This document shows positions 10,615 through 20,600 of a DNA stretch of 64,000 nucleotides, in pieces; positions within the stretch are counted from its first letter, which is position 1, and each line of letters begins with the position of its first letter. Location of the stretch: positions 310,001-374,000 of the forward strand of contig NZ_AP021872.1 in NCBI RefSeq assembly GCF_014218255.1, read 5' to 3'. Source of the DNA: Mycoavidus sp. B2-EB (GTDB lineage: Bacteria; Pseudomonadota; Gammaproteobacteria; Burkholderiales; Burkholderiaceae). The notes beneath the pieces were generated by a model. The model saw nothing but the letters and a program-made list of their open reading frames with translations. It did not search any database and had not been told where the DNA came from. A program made the position numbers and the translations under genes.

Positions 10615-11814
10615 CTATTGTGCGGGGTGTGCATTTTTAGGTGGCAGGGGTCGTTTGCCAATTTCCACTGTAATATCTAGCGGCTTATTTTTACGCACAA
10701 TATGCAGTTTTGCCTCAGCGCCGGGTTTAATTTGTGCAATGACGTCTAGCAGTTGAGTCGTGTCCTCTATCGGCGTGCCATTGACGCTCACCAGAATATC
10801 GCCTGTGCGGATGCCGGCTTTATGAGCAGGGCCGCTTTGCAACACACCAGCGACAATGGCGCCGGATTTACGTTCTAGATCAAATGATTCGGCAATTTCT
10901 GGCGTAATATCTTGTGGTTCAATGCCGATCCAGCCGCGCGTAACGGAGCCTGTGGCAATAATGCTTTCCAGCACACTGCGCGCGGTCGAGACGGGAATCG
11001 CAAAACCGATGCCCAATGAGCCACCACTCCGCGAAGCTGAATAAATCGCCGTGTTAATGCCGATTAAATGACCATTGGCATCGACTAATGCGCCGCCAGA
11101 ATTGCCGGGATTAATCGGCGCATCGGTTTGAATGAAGTTTTCAAAGGTATTAATGCCCAGGTGGTTGCGCCCGAGTGCGCTGATAATCCCCATCGTGACA
11201 GTTTGCCCGACCGCGAAGGGATTGCCGATAGCGAGTACCACATCGCCCACACGTGCTTCTTCCATGCGGCCCAGCGTGATGGCCGGAAGATCCGCTAAGT
11301 TAACTTTTAAGACGGCAAGGTCGGTTTCTGGATCTGTGCCAATCACTTTGGCTGGCGCATTGCGGCCATCCGCCAGTGCAATTTCAATTTCATCAGCGCC
11401 ATCGACCACATGATCATTGGTTAGAATATACCCTTCTGAGTTGACAATGACGCCTGAGCCTAAAGTTGACGCGGGTTGCTCTTGTGGCCGCCGGCCGCCA
11501 TTGTCGCCGAAGAAATAGCGAAACAGCGGATCTTCCATGCGGGGATCTCGAGTCGGGGGAGTGTCTGCGCTTGAAAAGATATTGACCACGGCTGGCATGG
11601 CTTTTTGTGCAGCATCTGCATAAGACCACTCTGATTGGTTACGCAGATGAGCGGTGGGCGCAGCTTCACGCAAGGCGACAATCGACGAGGCGGGTGGTGA
11701 GCTAAATACCCCTTGCCTTTGTAGCCATTCTGGCTTTAAGGTGGCGACAATAAACAAAAGCGCCAAAAGCAGAGTCACTGCTTGCGCGAAGAGAAGCCAG
11801 AAACGTTTAAGCAT
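10615..11814 (-). CDS. Membrane-anchored HtrA-family serine protease (DegS/DegQ-like)
   Basis: Periplasmic quality-control serine protease. The 399 residues have an N-terminal membrane anchor (about 5-25), a trypsin-like domain with His135 (TNDHVVDG), Asp165 (ETDLAVLK) and Ser239 (GNSGGALVD), and a single PDZ domain (about 290-375). One PDZ plus an uncleaved-looking anchor is the DegS layout rather than the two-PDZ DegP/MucD layout, so a role in envelope-stress signalling is possible. That role is inference. It is the only minus-strand gene in the first 36 kb. Confidence 0.9.
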   Translation of the reverse strand: MLKRFWLLFAQAVTLLLALLFIVATLKPEWLQRQGVFSSPPASSIVALREAAPTAHLRNQSEWSYADAAQKAMPAVVNIFSSADTPPTRDPRMEDPLFRYFFGDNGGRRPQEQPASTLGSGVIVNSEGYILTNDHVVDGADEIEIALADGRNAPAKVIGTDPETDLAVLKVNLADLPAITLGRMEEARVGDVVLAIGNPFAVGQTVTMGIISALGRNHLGINTFENFIQTDAPINPGNSGGALVDANGHLIGINTAIYSASRSGGSLGIGFAIPVSTARSVLESIIATGSVTRGWIGIEPQDITPEIAESFDLERKSGAIVAGVLQSGPAHKAGIRTGDILVSVNGTPIEDTTQLLDVIAQIKPGAEAKLHIVRKNKPLDITVEIGKRPLPPKNAHPAQ

Positions 11815-11834
11815 GGGCAGGAATTAGAGCTAAT

Positions 11835-12581
11835 ATGGATCGAATTGAACTTGGATTGTACTTGAAGCGACTATTGGCGGTCGATGGTTTTCAAGATTAC
11901 TGCCCGAATGGGTTGCAGGTTGAAGGCCGCCCACAGATTAACAAGCTTGCTACCGGCGTCACCGCCTCGTTGGCTTTACTTGAAGCTGCACTTGCCTGGG
12001 GCGCAGATGCAGTTTTGGTGCATCATGGTTTTTTCTGGAAAAACGAGGCGTTGCCTATCACGGGTTGGAAATATCGGCGCTTGCGTCTGCTCTTGGCCCA
12101 TGACATTAATCTATTGGCTTATCATCTACCGCTTGATGCTCATCGTGAGCTAGGCAATAATGCTCAATTAGGGGCCCGCTTAGGTTGGGTGGCGGATGGG
12201 CATTTTGGGGCCAATGATTTAGGCTGGCTGGCGAACTTGCCAACCCCCGTTACTGTGGCGGAAATCGCGGCCCAGGTTGGCCATCGACTCGGTCGGCTGC
12301 CACTGGTGTTGGGTGAGGCCCAGCAGACGGTGCGGCGTGTGGCATGGTGCACTGGAGCGGCGCAGGGTTTGTTTCATGATGCGATTGAAGCGGGCGCTGA
12401 TCTCTATTTGAGTGGTGAAGTCTCTGAGTCCACCACGCATTTATCACGCGAAAGCGGCGTTGCTTATTTAGCTGCGGGCCATCATGCGACAGAACGTTAT
12501 GGCGTGCAAGCATTAGGCGCGCATTTGGCGAGCGTTTTTAAGATTGAACATTTCTTTATAGATATTGATAATCCAGTTTAA
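11835..12581 (+). CDS. Nif3-like dinuclear metal centre protein
   Basis: Member of the Nif3/YbgI/DUF34 family, whose members form toroidal hexamers and bind two metal ions. The 248 residues have the family N-terminus [10 protein letters not shown], metal-binding histidines in [17 protein letters not shown] and the C-terminal [10 protein letters not shown]. YbgI-type proteins have been proposed to act on cyclic folates or nucleotide-derived compounds, but no function can be assigned from sequence. It is divergent from the DegS-like gene, with 20 bases between the starts. Confidence 0.88.
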   Translation: MDRIELGLYLKRLLAVDGFQDYCPNGLQVEGRPQINKLATGVTASLALLEAALAWGADAVLVHHGFFWKNEALPITGWKYRRLRLLLAHDINLLAYHLPLDAHRELGNNAQLGARLGWVADGHFGANDLGWLANLPTPVTVAEIAAQVGHRLGRLPLVLGEAQQTVRRVAWCTGAAQGLFHDAIEAGADLYLSGEVSESTTHLSRESGVAYLAAGHHATERYGVQALGAHLASVFKIEHFFIDIDNPV

Positions 12582-12717
12582 GTAAAGCCGTATCTAGGCT
12601 GATGCCTTATGCCATAAATTTTGCTGACGCACCTCAGCAAACAACTTGAACTAGGCGCTAGCTCAGGGCCACGAAAATTTCCCCACAGACTTAGGCATGG
12701 TCCTTGCTTAAGCTGAT

Positions 12718-12726
12718 TGGTATAAT
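12718..12726 (+). promoter_or_regulatory. Extended -10 promoter of petABC
   Basis: TGG directly followed by the perfect -10 hexamer TATAAT gives an extended -10 element, 42 bases before the petA start. No good -35 is present at 16-18 bases, which extended -10 promoters tolerate. The 187-base gap from the Nif3-like gene holds no coding sequence that I can see. Confidence 0.5.
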
Positions 12727-12768
12727 CAAAAAAGAAGCAGAATCCGGCGTAAAAAACGGGGGTACATA

Positions 12769-13389
12769 ATGCGAGACAAACAACAAAAACCGGTGGATAG
12801 CAGCCGCCGGCGTTGGTTGATTGCGACTTCAGTCGCAGGCGGCATAGGGGGGATAACGGCGGTAGCGCCTTTGGTAGGGTCTTTGGCGCCCTCGGAGCGG
12901 GCTAAAGCGGCTGGGGCGCCGGTCGAGGCGGATATTAGTCACTTGCAAACGGGTGAAGTGATGACCGTTGCTTGGCGTGGCAAACCGGTATGGATTATCA
13001 ATCGTAGCGCTGAAATGTTGGCGGATGTAGACAAAGCTGACGCGATGATTGCTGATCCCGATACGCATAATCCTTTCTCAATACCTCTGCCCGATTACTG
13101 TAAAAACAAATATAGGGCGCGCGTTGAGCATCCTAATATCCTGGTTTTAATTGGTATTTGCACTCACTTGGGATGCTCGCCGGTGCCGCGCTTTCAGACC
13201 GGGCCGCAGCCTAGCTTGCCTCACGACTGGCCCGGTGGCTGGCTCTGTCCTTGCCATGGCTCGACTTTTGATCTTGCGGGCCGCGTTTTTAAAAATAAAC
13301 CTGCCCCGCAAAATCTCGATGTGCCTCCTTACATGTTTCTCTCAGAGACCCGCATGGTGATTGGGAAAGACGAAAAAGGAGAGGCCTAA
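12769..13389 (+). CDS. petA: Ubiquinol-cytochrome c reductase, Rieske iron-sulfur subunit (PetA)
   Basis: 2Fe-2S subunit of the cytochrome bc1 complex, which moves electrons from ubiquinol to cytochrome c1. The N-terminus has a twin-arginine signal anchor (SSRRRWLIATS, residues 11-21), so it is exported by the TatABC system encoded upstream. Cluster ligands are Cys131 and His133 (CTHLGC) and Cys160 and His163 (CPCHG), and Cys136 and Cys162 form the expected disulfide. It abuts petB with no gap. Confidence 0.96.
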   Translation: MRDKQQKPVDSSRRRWLIATSVAGGIGGITAVAPLVGSLAPSERAKAAGAPVEADISHLQTGEVMTVAWRGKPVWIINRSAEMLADVDKADAMIADPDTHNPFSIPLPDYCKNKYRARVEHPNILVLIGICTHLGCSPVPRFQTGPQPSLPHDWPGGWLCPCHGSTFDLAGRVFKNKPAPQNLDVPPYMFLSETRMVIGKDEKGEA

Positions 13390-14808
13390 ATGACCCCGCA
13401 TGATTTCAAGCAATCGGTTCAACCTACCTCTGAAGTTTCAGACCAAGGCAACGGCATCTTAGGTTGGATTGATCGTCGTTTTCCATTGACAACTCTTTGG
13501 AAAAATCACTTATCAGAGTATTACGCGCCAAAGAATTTTAACTTTTGGTATTTCTTCGGTTCGCTCGCGTTGCTGGTTTTGGTGATCCAGATCGTGACCG
13601 GCATCTTTTTGACGATGAATTACAAGCCGGCCGCCGAGCTTGCATTTACTTCGGTTGAATATATCATGCGCGAAGTGCCATGGGGTTGGCTAATTCGCTA
13701 TATGCACTCGACGGGCGCCTCCATGTTTTTTGTTGTGCTGTATTTGCATATGTTTCGCGGGCTTTTATATGGTTCATACCGCAAGCCACGCGAACTCGTT
13801 TGGATTTTAGGTTGCCTGATTTTTTTATGTTTGATGGCCGAAGCATTTTTTGGTTATCTATTGCCGTGGGGACAGATGTCCTATTGGGGCGCGCAGGTGA
13901 TTGTGAACCTTTTTTCGGCGATTCCCTGGATCGGCCCTGATCTGGCATTGTGGATTCGGGGCGATTATGTGGTGAGTGATGCAACGCTGAATCGTTTCTT
14001 CGCTTTTCATGTGATCGCAATCCCACTCGTGTTGCTGCTGTTAGTTGTTTTGCATTTGGTTGCATTGCGCCAAGTGGGCTCGAATAACCCAGATGGGATT
14101 GAGATCAAAGACAAAAAAGATGCGCGGGGTGTGCCGCTTGATGGAGTGCCATTTCATCCGTACTACACAGTCCATGATTTAATGAGCGTGTCGATCTTTT
14201 TGATGATTTTTAGCGCGATTGTTTTTTTCGCGCCAGAAATGGGGGGGTATTTTCTCGAAGCCAATAATTTTGTGCCGGCTGATTCATTAAAAACACCGAC
14301 TGAAATCGCCCCGGTTTGGTACTTCACCGCATTTTATTCAATGCTGCGCGCGACCACCGATGATTTCAAATTCATTTTAATGATCGTGCTTGGCCTAATT
14401 GGATTAGGCGGCGTAGTGCGGGCCCGCACGCTTAAATATAGGGCAATCTCAGCAGTTGTCGCAGCGCTTGTGATTGCCGCTATGAGGGTAACGGAAGCCA
14501 AGCTTTGGGGCGTGGTTATCATGGGTGGAGCGGTCATGACCTTATTCTTTCTGCCGTGGCTAGACCGTAGCCCAGCAAGATCGATCCGCTACCGGCCTTT
14601 TTTCCATAAAATTCTGTATGCGCTATTTGTTTTTGTATTCGTAATTCTGGGCGTGCTTGGCACCAAGCCACCGTCGCCAGTGGCTAACGTGATTTCGCAA
14701 ATCTGCACGCTGCTGTATTTCGCCTTTTTCTTCAGCATGCCCTATTGGAGCCAGCGTGGTGTCTTTAAACCTGTGCCGGAGCGGGTCACTTTTTCACGTA
14801 AAGCGTGA
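13390..14808 (+). CDS. petB: Ubiquinol-cytochrome c reductase, cytochrome b (PetB)
   Basis: Membrane subunit of complex III carrying hemes bL and bH and both quinone sites. The 472 residues contain the paired heme histidines in RYMHSTGASMFF / YLHMFRG and in FAFHVIAIP / VVLHLVAL, and the PEW-like Qo loop as APVWYFTAFYSMLR. About eight membrane helices plus C-terminal helices fit the full-length bacterial form. It starts immediately after the petA stop. Confidence 0.96.
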   Translation: MTPHDFKQSVQPTSEVSDQGNGILGWIDRRFPLTTLWKNHLSEYYAPKNFNFWYFFGSLALLVLVIQIVTGIFLTMNYKPAAELAFTSVEYIMREVPWGWLIRYMHSTGASMFFVVLYLHMFRGLLYGSYRKPRELVWILGCLIFLCLMAEAFFGYLLPWGQMSYWGAQVIVNLFSAIPWIGPDLALWIRGDYVVSDATLNRFFAFHVIAIPLVLLLLVVLHLVALRQVGSNNPDGIEIKDKKDARGVPLDGVPFHPYYTVHDLMSVSIFLMIFSAIVFFAPEMGGYFLEANNFVPADSLKTPTEIAPVWYFTAFYSMLRATTDDFKFILMIVLGLIGLGGVVRARTLKYRAISAVVAALVIAAMRVTEAKLWGVVIMGGAVMTLFFLPWLDRSPARSIRYRPFFHKILYALFVFVFVILGVLGTKPPSPVANVISQICTLLYFAFFFSMPYWSQRGVFKPVPERVTFSRKA

Positions 14809-14834
14809 GTAGGTCGTTAAAAAGGCGGATTTAA

Positions 14835-15572
14835 ATGAAAACACTGGTCTCAATATTGGTATTGGCTGTGATTGCCATGACTTCAGCCATGGCAAATGAG
14901 CAAACTATCCCACTTGATCGAGCCCCAGATCGCACGCGGGACCTAGCGGCTTTGCAGCGCGGCGCTCGGCTTTTTGTCAACTACTGCTTAAATTGCCATA
15001 GTGCGAACCAAATGCGCTATAGTCGGTTGCGCGATATTGGTATTTCTGCCCCAGAGGTTGAAGACAATTTACTGTTCACAATGGATAAAGTGGGCAATAT
15101 GATGCATATTGCCATGCGGGTAGACGATGCTAAAGCATGGTTTGGCACGGATGCGCCTGATTTATCCTTGATCGCTCGGGCGCGTGGGCGTGATTGGCTA
15201 TATACCTATTTAAGAAGCTTTTATCGGGATGATAGTCGGCCTACTGGCTGGAACAATCGGCTATTTGAGAATGTTGCAATGCCCCATGTATTATGGCAGC
15301 TACAAGGCCAGCGCACACTACAAAGCCAAGAGGACAATAGCACACCTGATACTATCTTGGAATTTTCCGGTTATCGGCAACTTACCTCTGGCACTTTATC
15401 TGCGATCGATTATGATTCAGCCGTGGCTGATTTAGTCGCCTATTTAAGTTGGATGGCTGAGCCTGTGCAACAGCAGCGTAGGCGGCTTGGCGTATGGGTT
15501 ATCTTGTTTTTGAGCGTACTCAGCCTGTTCGCTTGGCGCTTGAATGTAAACTATTGGAAAGATGTTAAATAG
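14835..15572 (+). CDS. petC: Ubiquinol-cytochrome c reductase, cytochrome c1 (PetC)
   Basis: Heme c subunit of complex III. It has a cleavable signal peptide (about residues 1-20, ending SAMA), the heme motif C51-L-N-C54-H55, the conserved DAPDLSLIARARG segment, a likely axial Met in VAMPHVLW, and one C-terminal membrane anchor (about 217-238). The 245 residues are typical. It completes the petABC operon. Confidence 0.95.
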   Translation: MKTLVSILVLAVIAMTSAMANEQTIPLDRAPDRTRDLAALQRGARLFVNYCLNCHSANQMRYSRLRDIGISAPEVEDNLLFTMDKVGNMMHIAMRVDDAKAWFGTDAPDLSLIARARGRDWLYTYLRSFYRDDSRPTGWNNRLFENVAMPHVLWQLQGQRTLQSQEDNSTPDTILEFSGYRQLTSGTLSAIDYDSAVADLVAYLSWMAEPVQQQRRRLGVWVILFLSVLSLFAWRLNVNYWKDVK

Positions 15573-15725
15573 CAATGACGCAATCGAATTATGCTGGATT
15601 AGAGTGAATCTGTAGTGATTTAAAATAGTCATAATCCAGCTGTATGGTTTAAAATTTTCGCAGGGGCGAGAAGTGAAGTAAATGGGCAGCAGTGCCGCCC
15701 TCTGGTTTTTTAAGGAAAGCAAAAA

Positions 15726-16337
15726 ATGATGATTTTATATTCCGGCGCGACGTGTTCGTTTTCCCAGCGTTGCCGGGTGGTCTTATTTGAAAAAGGGATG
15801 GATTTTGAAATCCGTGATGTTGATCTTTTCAATAAACCGGAAGATATTTCAGTGATGAATCCATATGGCCAAGTCCCGATTCTAGTAGAACGTGACCTGA
15901 TCTTATATGAATCAAATATCATCAATGAATATATTGATGAGCGGTTCCCGCACCCGCAGCTCATGCCATCGGATCCAGCGCAGCGTGCGCGCGCCCGTCT
16001 TTTCCTATACAACTTTGAAAAAGAATTGTTCGTGCATGTGAGTACGCTTGAGACAGCTAAAGGCCGCTCAACCGACAAAATTTATGAAAAAGCGCGTCAA
16101 GCGATTCGTGATCGGTTGACTCAATTAGCGCCGATTTTTGTTAAAAATAAATATATGTTGGGCGAAGATTTTTCAATGTTGGACGTAGCCATTGCGCCAT
16201 TGCTATGGCGGCTAGAGTATTTCGGCATTGATCTTTCAAAGAACACAGCGCCGCTGATGAAGTACGCTGAACGGATTTTTAGTCGCCCCGCCTTTATTGA
16301 AGCCTTGACCCCTTCTGAAAAGGTGATGCGCCGTTAA
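15726..16337 (+). CDS. sspA: Stringent starvation protein A (SspA), GST fold
   Basis: RNA-polymerase-associated protein with a glutathione-S-transferase fold and no expected GST activity. The 203 residues have the thioredoxin-like N-domain (SGATCSFSQRCRVVL, NPYGQVPILVE) and an all-alpha C-domain. It follows petC, the standard arrangement in betaproteobacteria, and precedes sspB. Two ATG codons stand side by side (15726 and 15729). AAGGAAA at 15712-15718 is the probable ribosome-binding site. Confidence 0.92.
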   Translation: MMILYSGATCSFSQRCRVVLFEKGMDFEIRDVDLFNKPEDISVMNPYGQVPILVERDLILYESNIINEYIDERFPHPQLMPSDPAQRARARLFLYNFEKELFVHVSTLETAKGRSTDKIYEKARQAIRDRLTQLAPIFVKNKYMLGEDFSMLDVAIAPLLWRLEYFGIDLSKNTAPLMKYAERIFSRPAFIEALTPSEKVMRR

Positions 16338-16416
16338 TCCAGCTTTGGACCGCGTATGTATATAGTCTCAGTGCGTTTTGCCAAAGCAGACGCACTGACG
16401 ATTTCAAGGATGTCAA

Positions 16417-16893
16417 ATGCAGCAAGCTATATCAACGAAACCTTATTTACTGCGTGCCCTGTATGAGTGGTGCACCGATAACAATTACACGCCACATGTG
16501 GTCGTGAGTGTGGACAATCACGTTATGGTTCCACGTGAATTTGTGCGCGACGGTAAAATTGTGCTCAATATCAGTTTTAGCGCAACAGACGGTTTGCACA
16601 TGCGCAATGATTGGATTGAATTCAACGCTCGATTCTCCGGCCGCCCGCATAAGATAGAAATACCGGTTGATAATGTGTTGGCTATTTATGCCTTAGAAAA
16701 TGGCCAAGGCATGGCTTTCCCGGTAGAGGCATCATCAGCGGAGCAGGCATCAGATGCGCCTAGTGCGGGAAATCCTGATTTATCCGTTGTATCGAACGAA
16801 CTCCCGCCTGGTGCAGACTTAGTTCAAGAGAAACCAAGGGATAGCAGCGGCAAGAAAAAAAGCGGGCGGTCGCATCTTAAGGTTGTAAAGTAG
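16417..16893 (+). CDS. sspB: ClpXP adaptor protein SspB
   Basis: Adaptor that delivers ssrA-tagged proteins to the ClpXP protease. The 158 residues have the SspB fold signature (KPYLLRALYEWCTDN, VVSVDNHVMVPREFV, LNISFSATDGLHM) followed by a disordered acidic/polar stretch and a basic C-terminal tail ending SHLKVVK, the ClpX-binding segment in known SspB. Between sspA and sspB an 8-bp hairpin (arms 16369-16376 and 16390-16397) lies just before the start. Confidence 0.92.
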   Translation: MQQAISTKPYLLRALYEWCTDNNYTPHVVVSVDNHVMVPREFVRDGKIVLNISFSATDGLHMRNDWIEFNARFSGRPHKIEIPVDNVLAIYALENGQGMAFPVEASSAEQASDAPSAGNPDLSVVSNELPPGADLVQEKPRDSSGKKKSGRSHLKVVK

Positions 16894-17055
16894 GGCGGGG
16901 TTTGCCCTCGATCCTAGCCTCTATTCTGATGAAAAGATGACGCAAAGATATGTGCGGCACCGTAAAGGTAAGCTAGTAACGCCTACGAGGTAAGGCAGAA
17001 TTGCGGAACAAATTAATCTACCAAATTGTCTGAGATGCGTTACAATACGGGCCTT

Positions 17056-17131
<76 letters not shown>

Positions 17132-17295
17132 GTTCTTATTTTGCAGAACTTATAAAAAAATAAAGAAATCTGCAGAAATCTATATAAATAAGGCCTGTAA
17201 GCGGATTGCTCCGCAAAGGAATTAGGAAAAATCTTGACGTGATTTGTCGTAACCACTATCTTAAATACGACAATTTTCTTCTCTTCTCCTTTTCT

Positions 17296-17586
17296 ATGCC
17301 TACCTACCGCAAAAGAAGCAAAAATTCTTGGGGTGCAGAGGTCTCATACAAAGGCCAGCGCGTTTCAGGAACCTTGGCTGAGCCCGATGCTCACGACATT
17401 CTAGAGTTATACCAGCCATCGCTGGCAAATCGAATTGGCTTTAAGCGTCTGAAGTCTTTGCTCCATTTAGGGCCTCTTAAAAAGACGGATCGTGAGGGTG
17501 CAAAAGCTTGGCTACAAGGCAAGCTTTTGGTGCTCAGGCTTTGCGTGCACCCCCTCGAAAACGCTCTTATCAGAAGATCGATTTAA
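17296..17586 (+). pseudogene. Truncated phage-type integrase (N-terminal stump)
   Basis: The first 25 residues (MPTYRKRSKNSWGAEV, then YKGQRVSGTL) match the arm-type DNA-binding N-terminus of tyrosine recombinases that integrate at tRNA genes. The catalytic domain with its R-H-R-Y residues is absent. After SGTL the sequence stops looking like integrase for about 33 residues. It may resume at DREGAKAWLQ, which resembles the EAxAW segment of the same domain. An inverted repeat (10-bp arms around 17502-17531) lies in the tail. Its position just after tRNA-Thr marks an island end. The reading frame upstream to 17206 is open but looks non-coding. Confidence 0.6.
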
Positions 17587-17698
17587 TCCCTTTTTATATT
17601 AGCGCTTATGGGGTATTTCCTTTGGGCCATTGCTTTTAGTATGCCCCTAGGATTAGTGTGATACCGTGACTCTATTGTAATTCTAATAGGTAGTTATC

Positions 17699-20600
17699 AT
17701 GTTAGATATCATTAACGGGTTGGCGAATGGATGGGTAGTGGCACCTGTGGTAAGTGCCTTTGCGCGATATGGGGTTTTCGATGCGATGTCAGGGCGACCG
17801 CTTACGCTTAAGAAGCTTGTATCACGCTTTCAAGGTAACTCGGGGCATCTGCATGCAGCCCTTCGGCTCTTATATGAAACAGGTTGGGTGGAATGGATTG
17901 AGCAGGACCGATATCTTGCAGCTGCAGATGCTCGTTTGGCGCAACAGCTGCCGAGTGATTTGGATGAGTTGGTGCAATTATCGGTGGCGCAAGCGTTAGC
18001 AACCGATAAGTCTGAGCCGTCTGAGTGCCTGCTACGTTGGCTGGAGCGCTGTTGTGCTGGTTGGGCCAGCGTTGAGCCAAGGGTGGTGAGTTTGCTAGAC
18101 GGCGCTTTATTGGCGCCATTGTTGGCACAGCTATACACATTGGGCAGCGATGTACTGGAACAGAAGCAATCAGGCGCTATCTCAGCGATTGCGTTGCAGG
18201 CTATACAAACCTTATTCATCCAGCGGGGCTGGGCGCAGGTTGAGGCGACTGACTTTCGGCTAACGTTAAGTGGCCGAGCCTTGCTGGCGGGTAGTGGCGC
18301 TTTGGGTACGATAGTGTCTTACAGACCGATGTTCAGTCATATTGAAGATTTGCTATTCGGTGAAGCGCAGACAATCTTCAGTACGAATGAGCAAGGACAT
18401 GAATTACATATCGATCGTACCTTGAACGTGATGGCCAGTGGCGTGCAACATCAAAGCCATTTTGCCGAGCTAGACACACTCATCCTACGTATTTTTGATC
18501 AATCTCCTTTAGAAGCGCAACCACGTTATGTCGCGGATATGGGATGCGGTGATGGGAGTTTGCTGCAGCGGATCTACGAGCTCGTTAAAACCCGTACAGC
18601 ACGGGGGCGGGTGCTGGCGGAATATCCACTCACACTGATCGGAGTGGACTACAACACGTTGTCACTTGAAGCCACTGGCAGAACGCTGACTGGCTTGCCA
18701 CATTTGTTGGTGCAGGGGGATATTGCAAATCCAAAGCAGCTGATGGTTGATTTGGCTACTGCAGGGATCACCGATCCAAAAAACATTCTGCATGTGCGTT
18801 CCTTTTTGGACCATGATCGTCCGTTTTTACCGGTTGAAGACAAGACTGGGGCGCAGCGACGCGAAGGATTGAATTACAGCGGTGTTTATGTGGCTCGTGA
18901 TGGCAGTGAAATTAAACCTGCCTATGCAGTGCAGGGCCTGGTTGAGCATCTGCGCCGCTGGCGTACGGCAGTCTCCCGCTTTGGACTGCTCCTACTTGAG
19001 GTGCATTGCCTGCAGCCAAAGACGGTCAGATGCGTGGGAAACATGACGGAGAGTGCCTATTATGATGCCTTTCACGCGTTCTCTGGGCAGCAACTGGTCG
19101 AAGCCTCAGTTTTTTTAATGGCAGCGGCTGAGGCCGGTCTGTTTCCTGAGCTACGCACATCGCAAGCAATTCCAAAGAGGCTAGACTTTACTCGCATTTC
19201 TCTACATCGCCTGCTGCCCCAGCCATATACGGTCCGCCATCCCCGATTAGCTGATCTTCGTCGGCTTAAGCAACTTGATCGAATAAGCCAGCCCAGTGCG
19301 CGGCGCACCCCGGCAGCCGAAATAAAGCGGCGTGTGCGTGACTTTGCGCAAGGACAGATGGTGCTTGAGTTCGAGGGACAGATTGTAGCGGCACTGTATA
19401 CCCAGCGCATCGATTCTCCTGAAGCATTGTGCACGAGCTGCCATGCTGAGTTAGCGAGATTACACCGGCCAGAAGGTCGTTATGTACAACTGTTGGGATT
19501 GTTTGTCGCCCCCGATATGCAAGGGCGAGGGTTTAGCGATGCGCTGATTGATTTGATGCTGGTCTATGCAGCCACGCTGGAGGGGGTGGATGCCGTGATA
19601 GGCGTGACGCGCTGCGCTAACTTTATCCAGCATAAGGCAATATACAGTTTCGATCAGTATACCCAGTTACGCGATGGGCTTGGTCAATTCAAAGATCCCA
19701 TGCTGCATTTCCATGCTTCGCATGGTGCGGTAGTGCGTAAAGTATTACCGGGATTTAGGCCGGAGGATAGAGACAATCAGGGCGCTGGAATTTTAATTGA
19801 GTATACGTTGCGCGCTGGGGCAGCAACGACTGCTGAAACCGAAGTCCAGCCACCTGTATCTGAGTGCTCTGCGCCGGTCGCGGATCAAATTGAGCCTGCT
19901 GTGCGCAACACGATTATGCAGGTACTGGGCCGTCAACGGGCTGCAGCCTATGGCCTTCAAGTGCCGCTGATGGAGATGGGCCTAAGTTCACTGGAATTGC
20001 TGGAGTTGCGGCTGCTGTTGAGTGCTCGTATGGGTGAGTCGTTAACGGCAACTTTCTTGTTTAGCTACGGAACGCCCGAGGCAATTACCGGGTATTTTAT
20101 GACCCAGGCCACTTCCCGGTCGATGCCACGGGCAACCACAACACCCGTGTTAGAGGTAACCCCAACCTCTGCTATCCCTGCATTGCCAAATCATTGCCCA
20201 TCACACGAATTGACAAACTCGGAGGAAGCCATTGCGATCATCGGTATGGCGTGCCATTTACCGGGTGGTGCGAACAATCCAGCGCAGTTTTGGCAAAAAC
20301 TACTTGAGGCTCAGGATGCCGTAGGTGCGTTGCCGGCCAACCGGCGCTTACTGTGGACGAATCGAGCAGAGCCATGTCGTTGGCAGGGAGGTTTTCTAAA
20401 AGATGTAGATTCCTTTGATGCAGAATTTTTTCGTATCTCTCCCCGCGAGGCGGAATTACTGGATCCACAGCAACGTTTTTTGTTAGAGGTCGCTTGGGAA
20501 GCGCTGGAATCTGCTGCAATTGCACCAGCGATGCTGCGCGGGACGCGCAGTGGCGTTTTCGTAGGCATGATGGGCGGTGACTATGAAGACGTAATTGCGT

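Noticed and set aside
15593-15640. Inverted repeat GCTGGATTA / TAATCCAGC between petC and sspA as a terminator
   Set aside because: The arms are only 9 bp with 30 bases between them and no T-tract, so it is not convincing as a terminator.
17026-17046. TTGTCT and TACAAT as a full promoter for tRNA-Thr
   Set aside because: The spacing is only nine bases, too short for sigma-70, so I accept only the -10 element.
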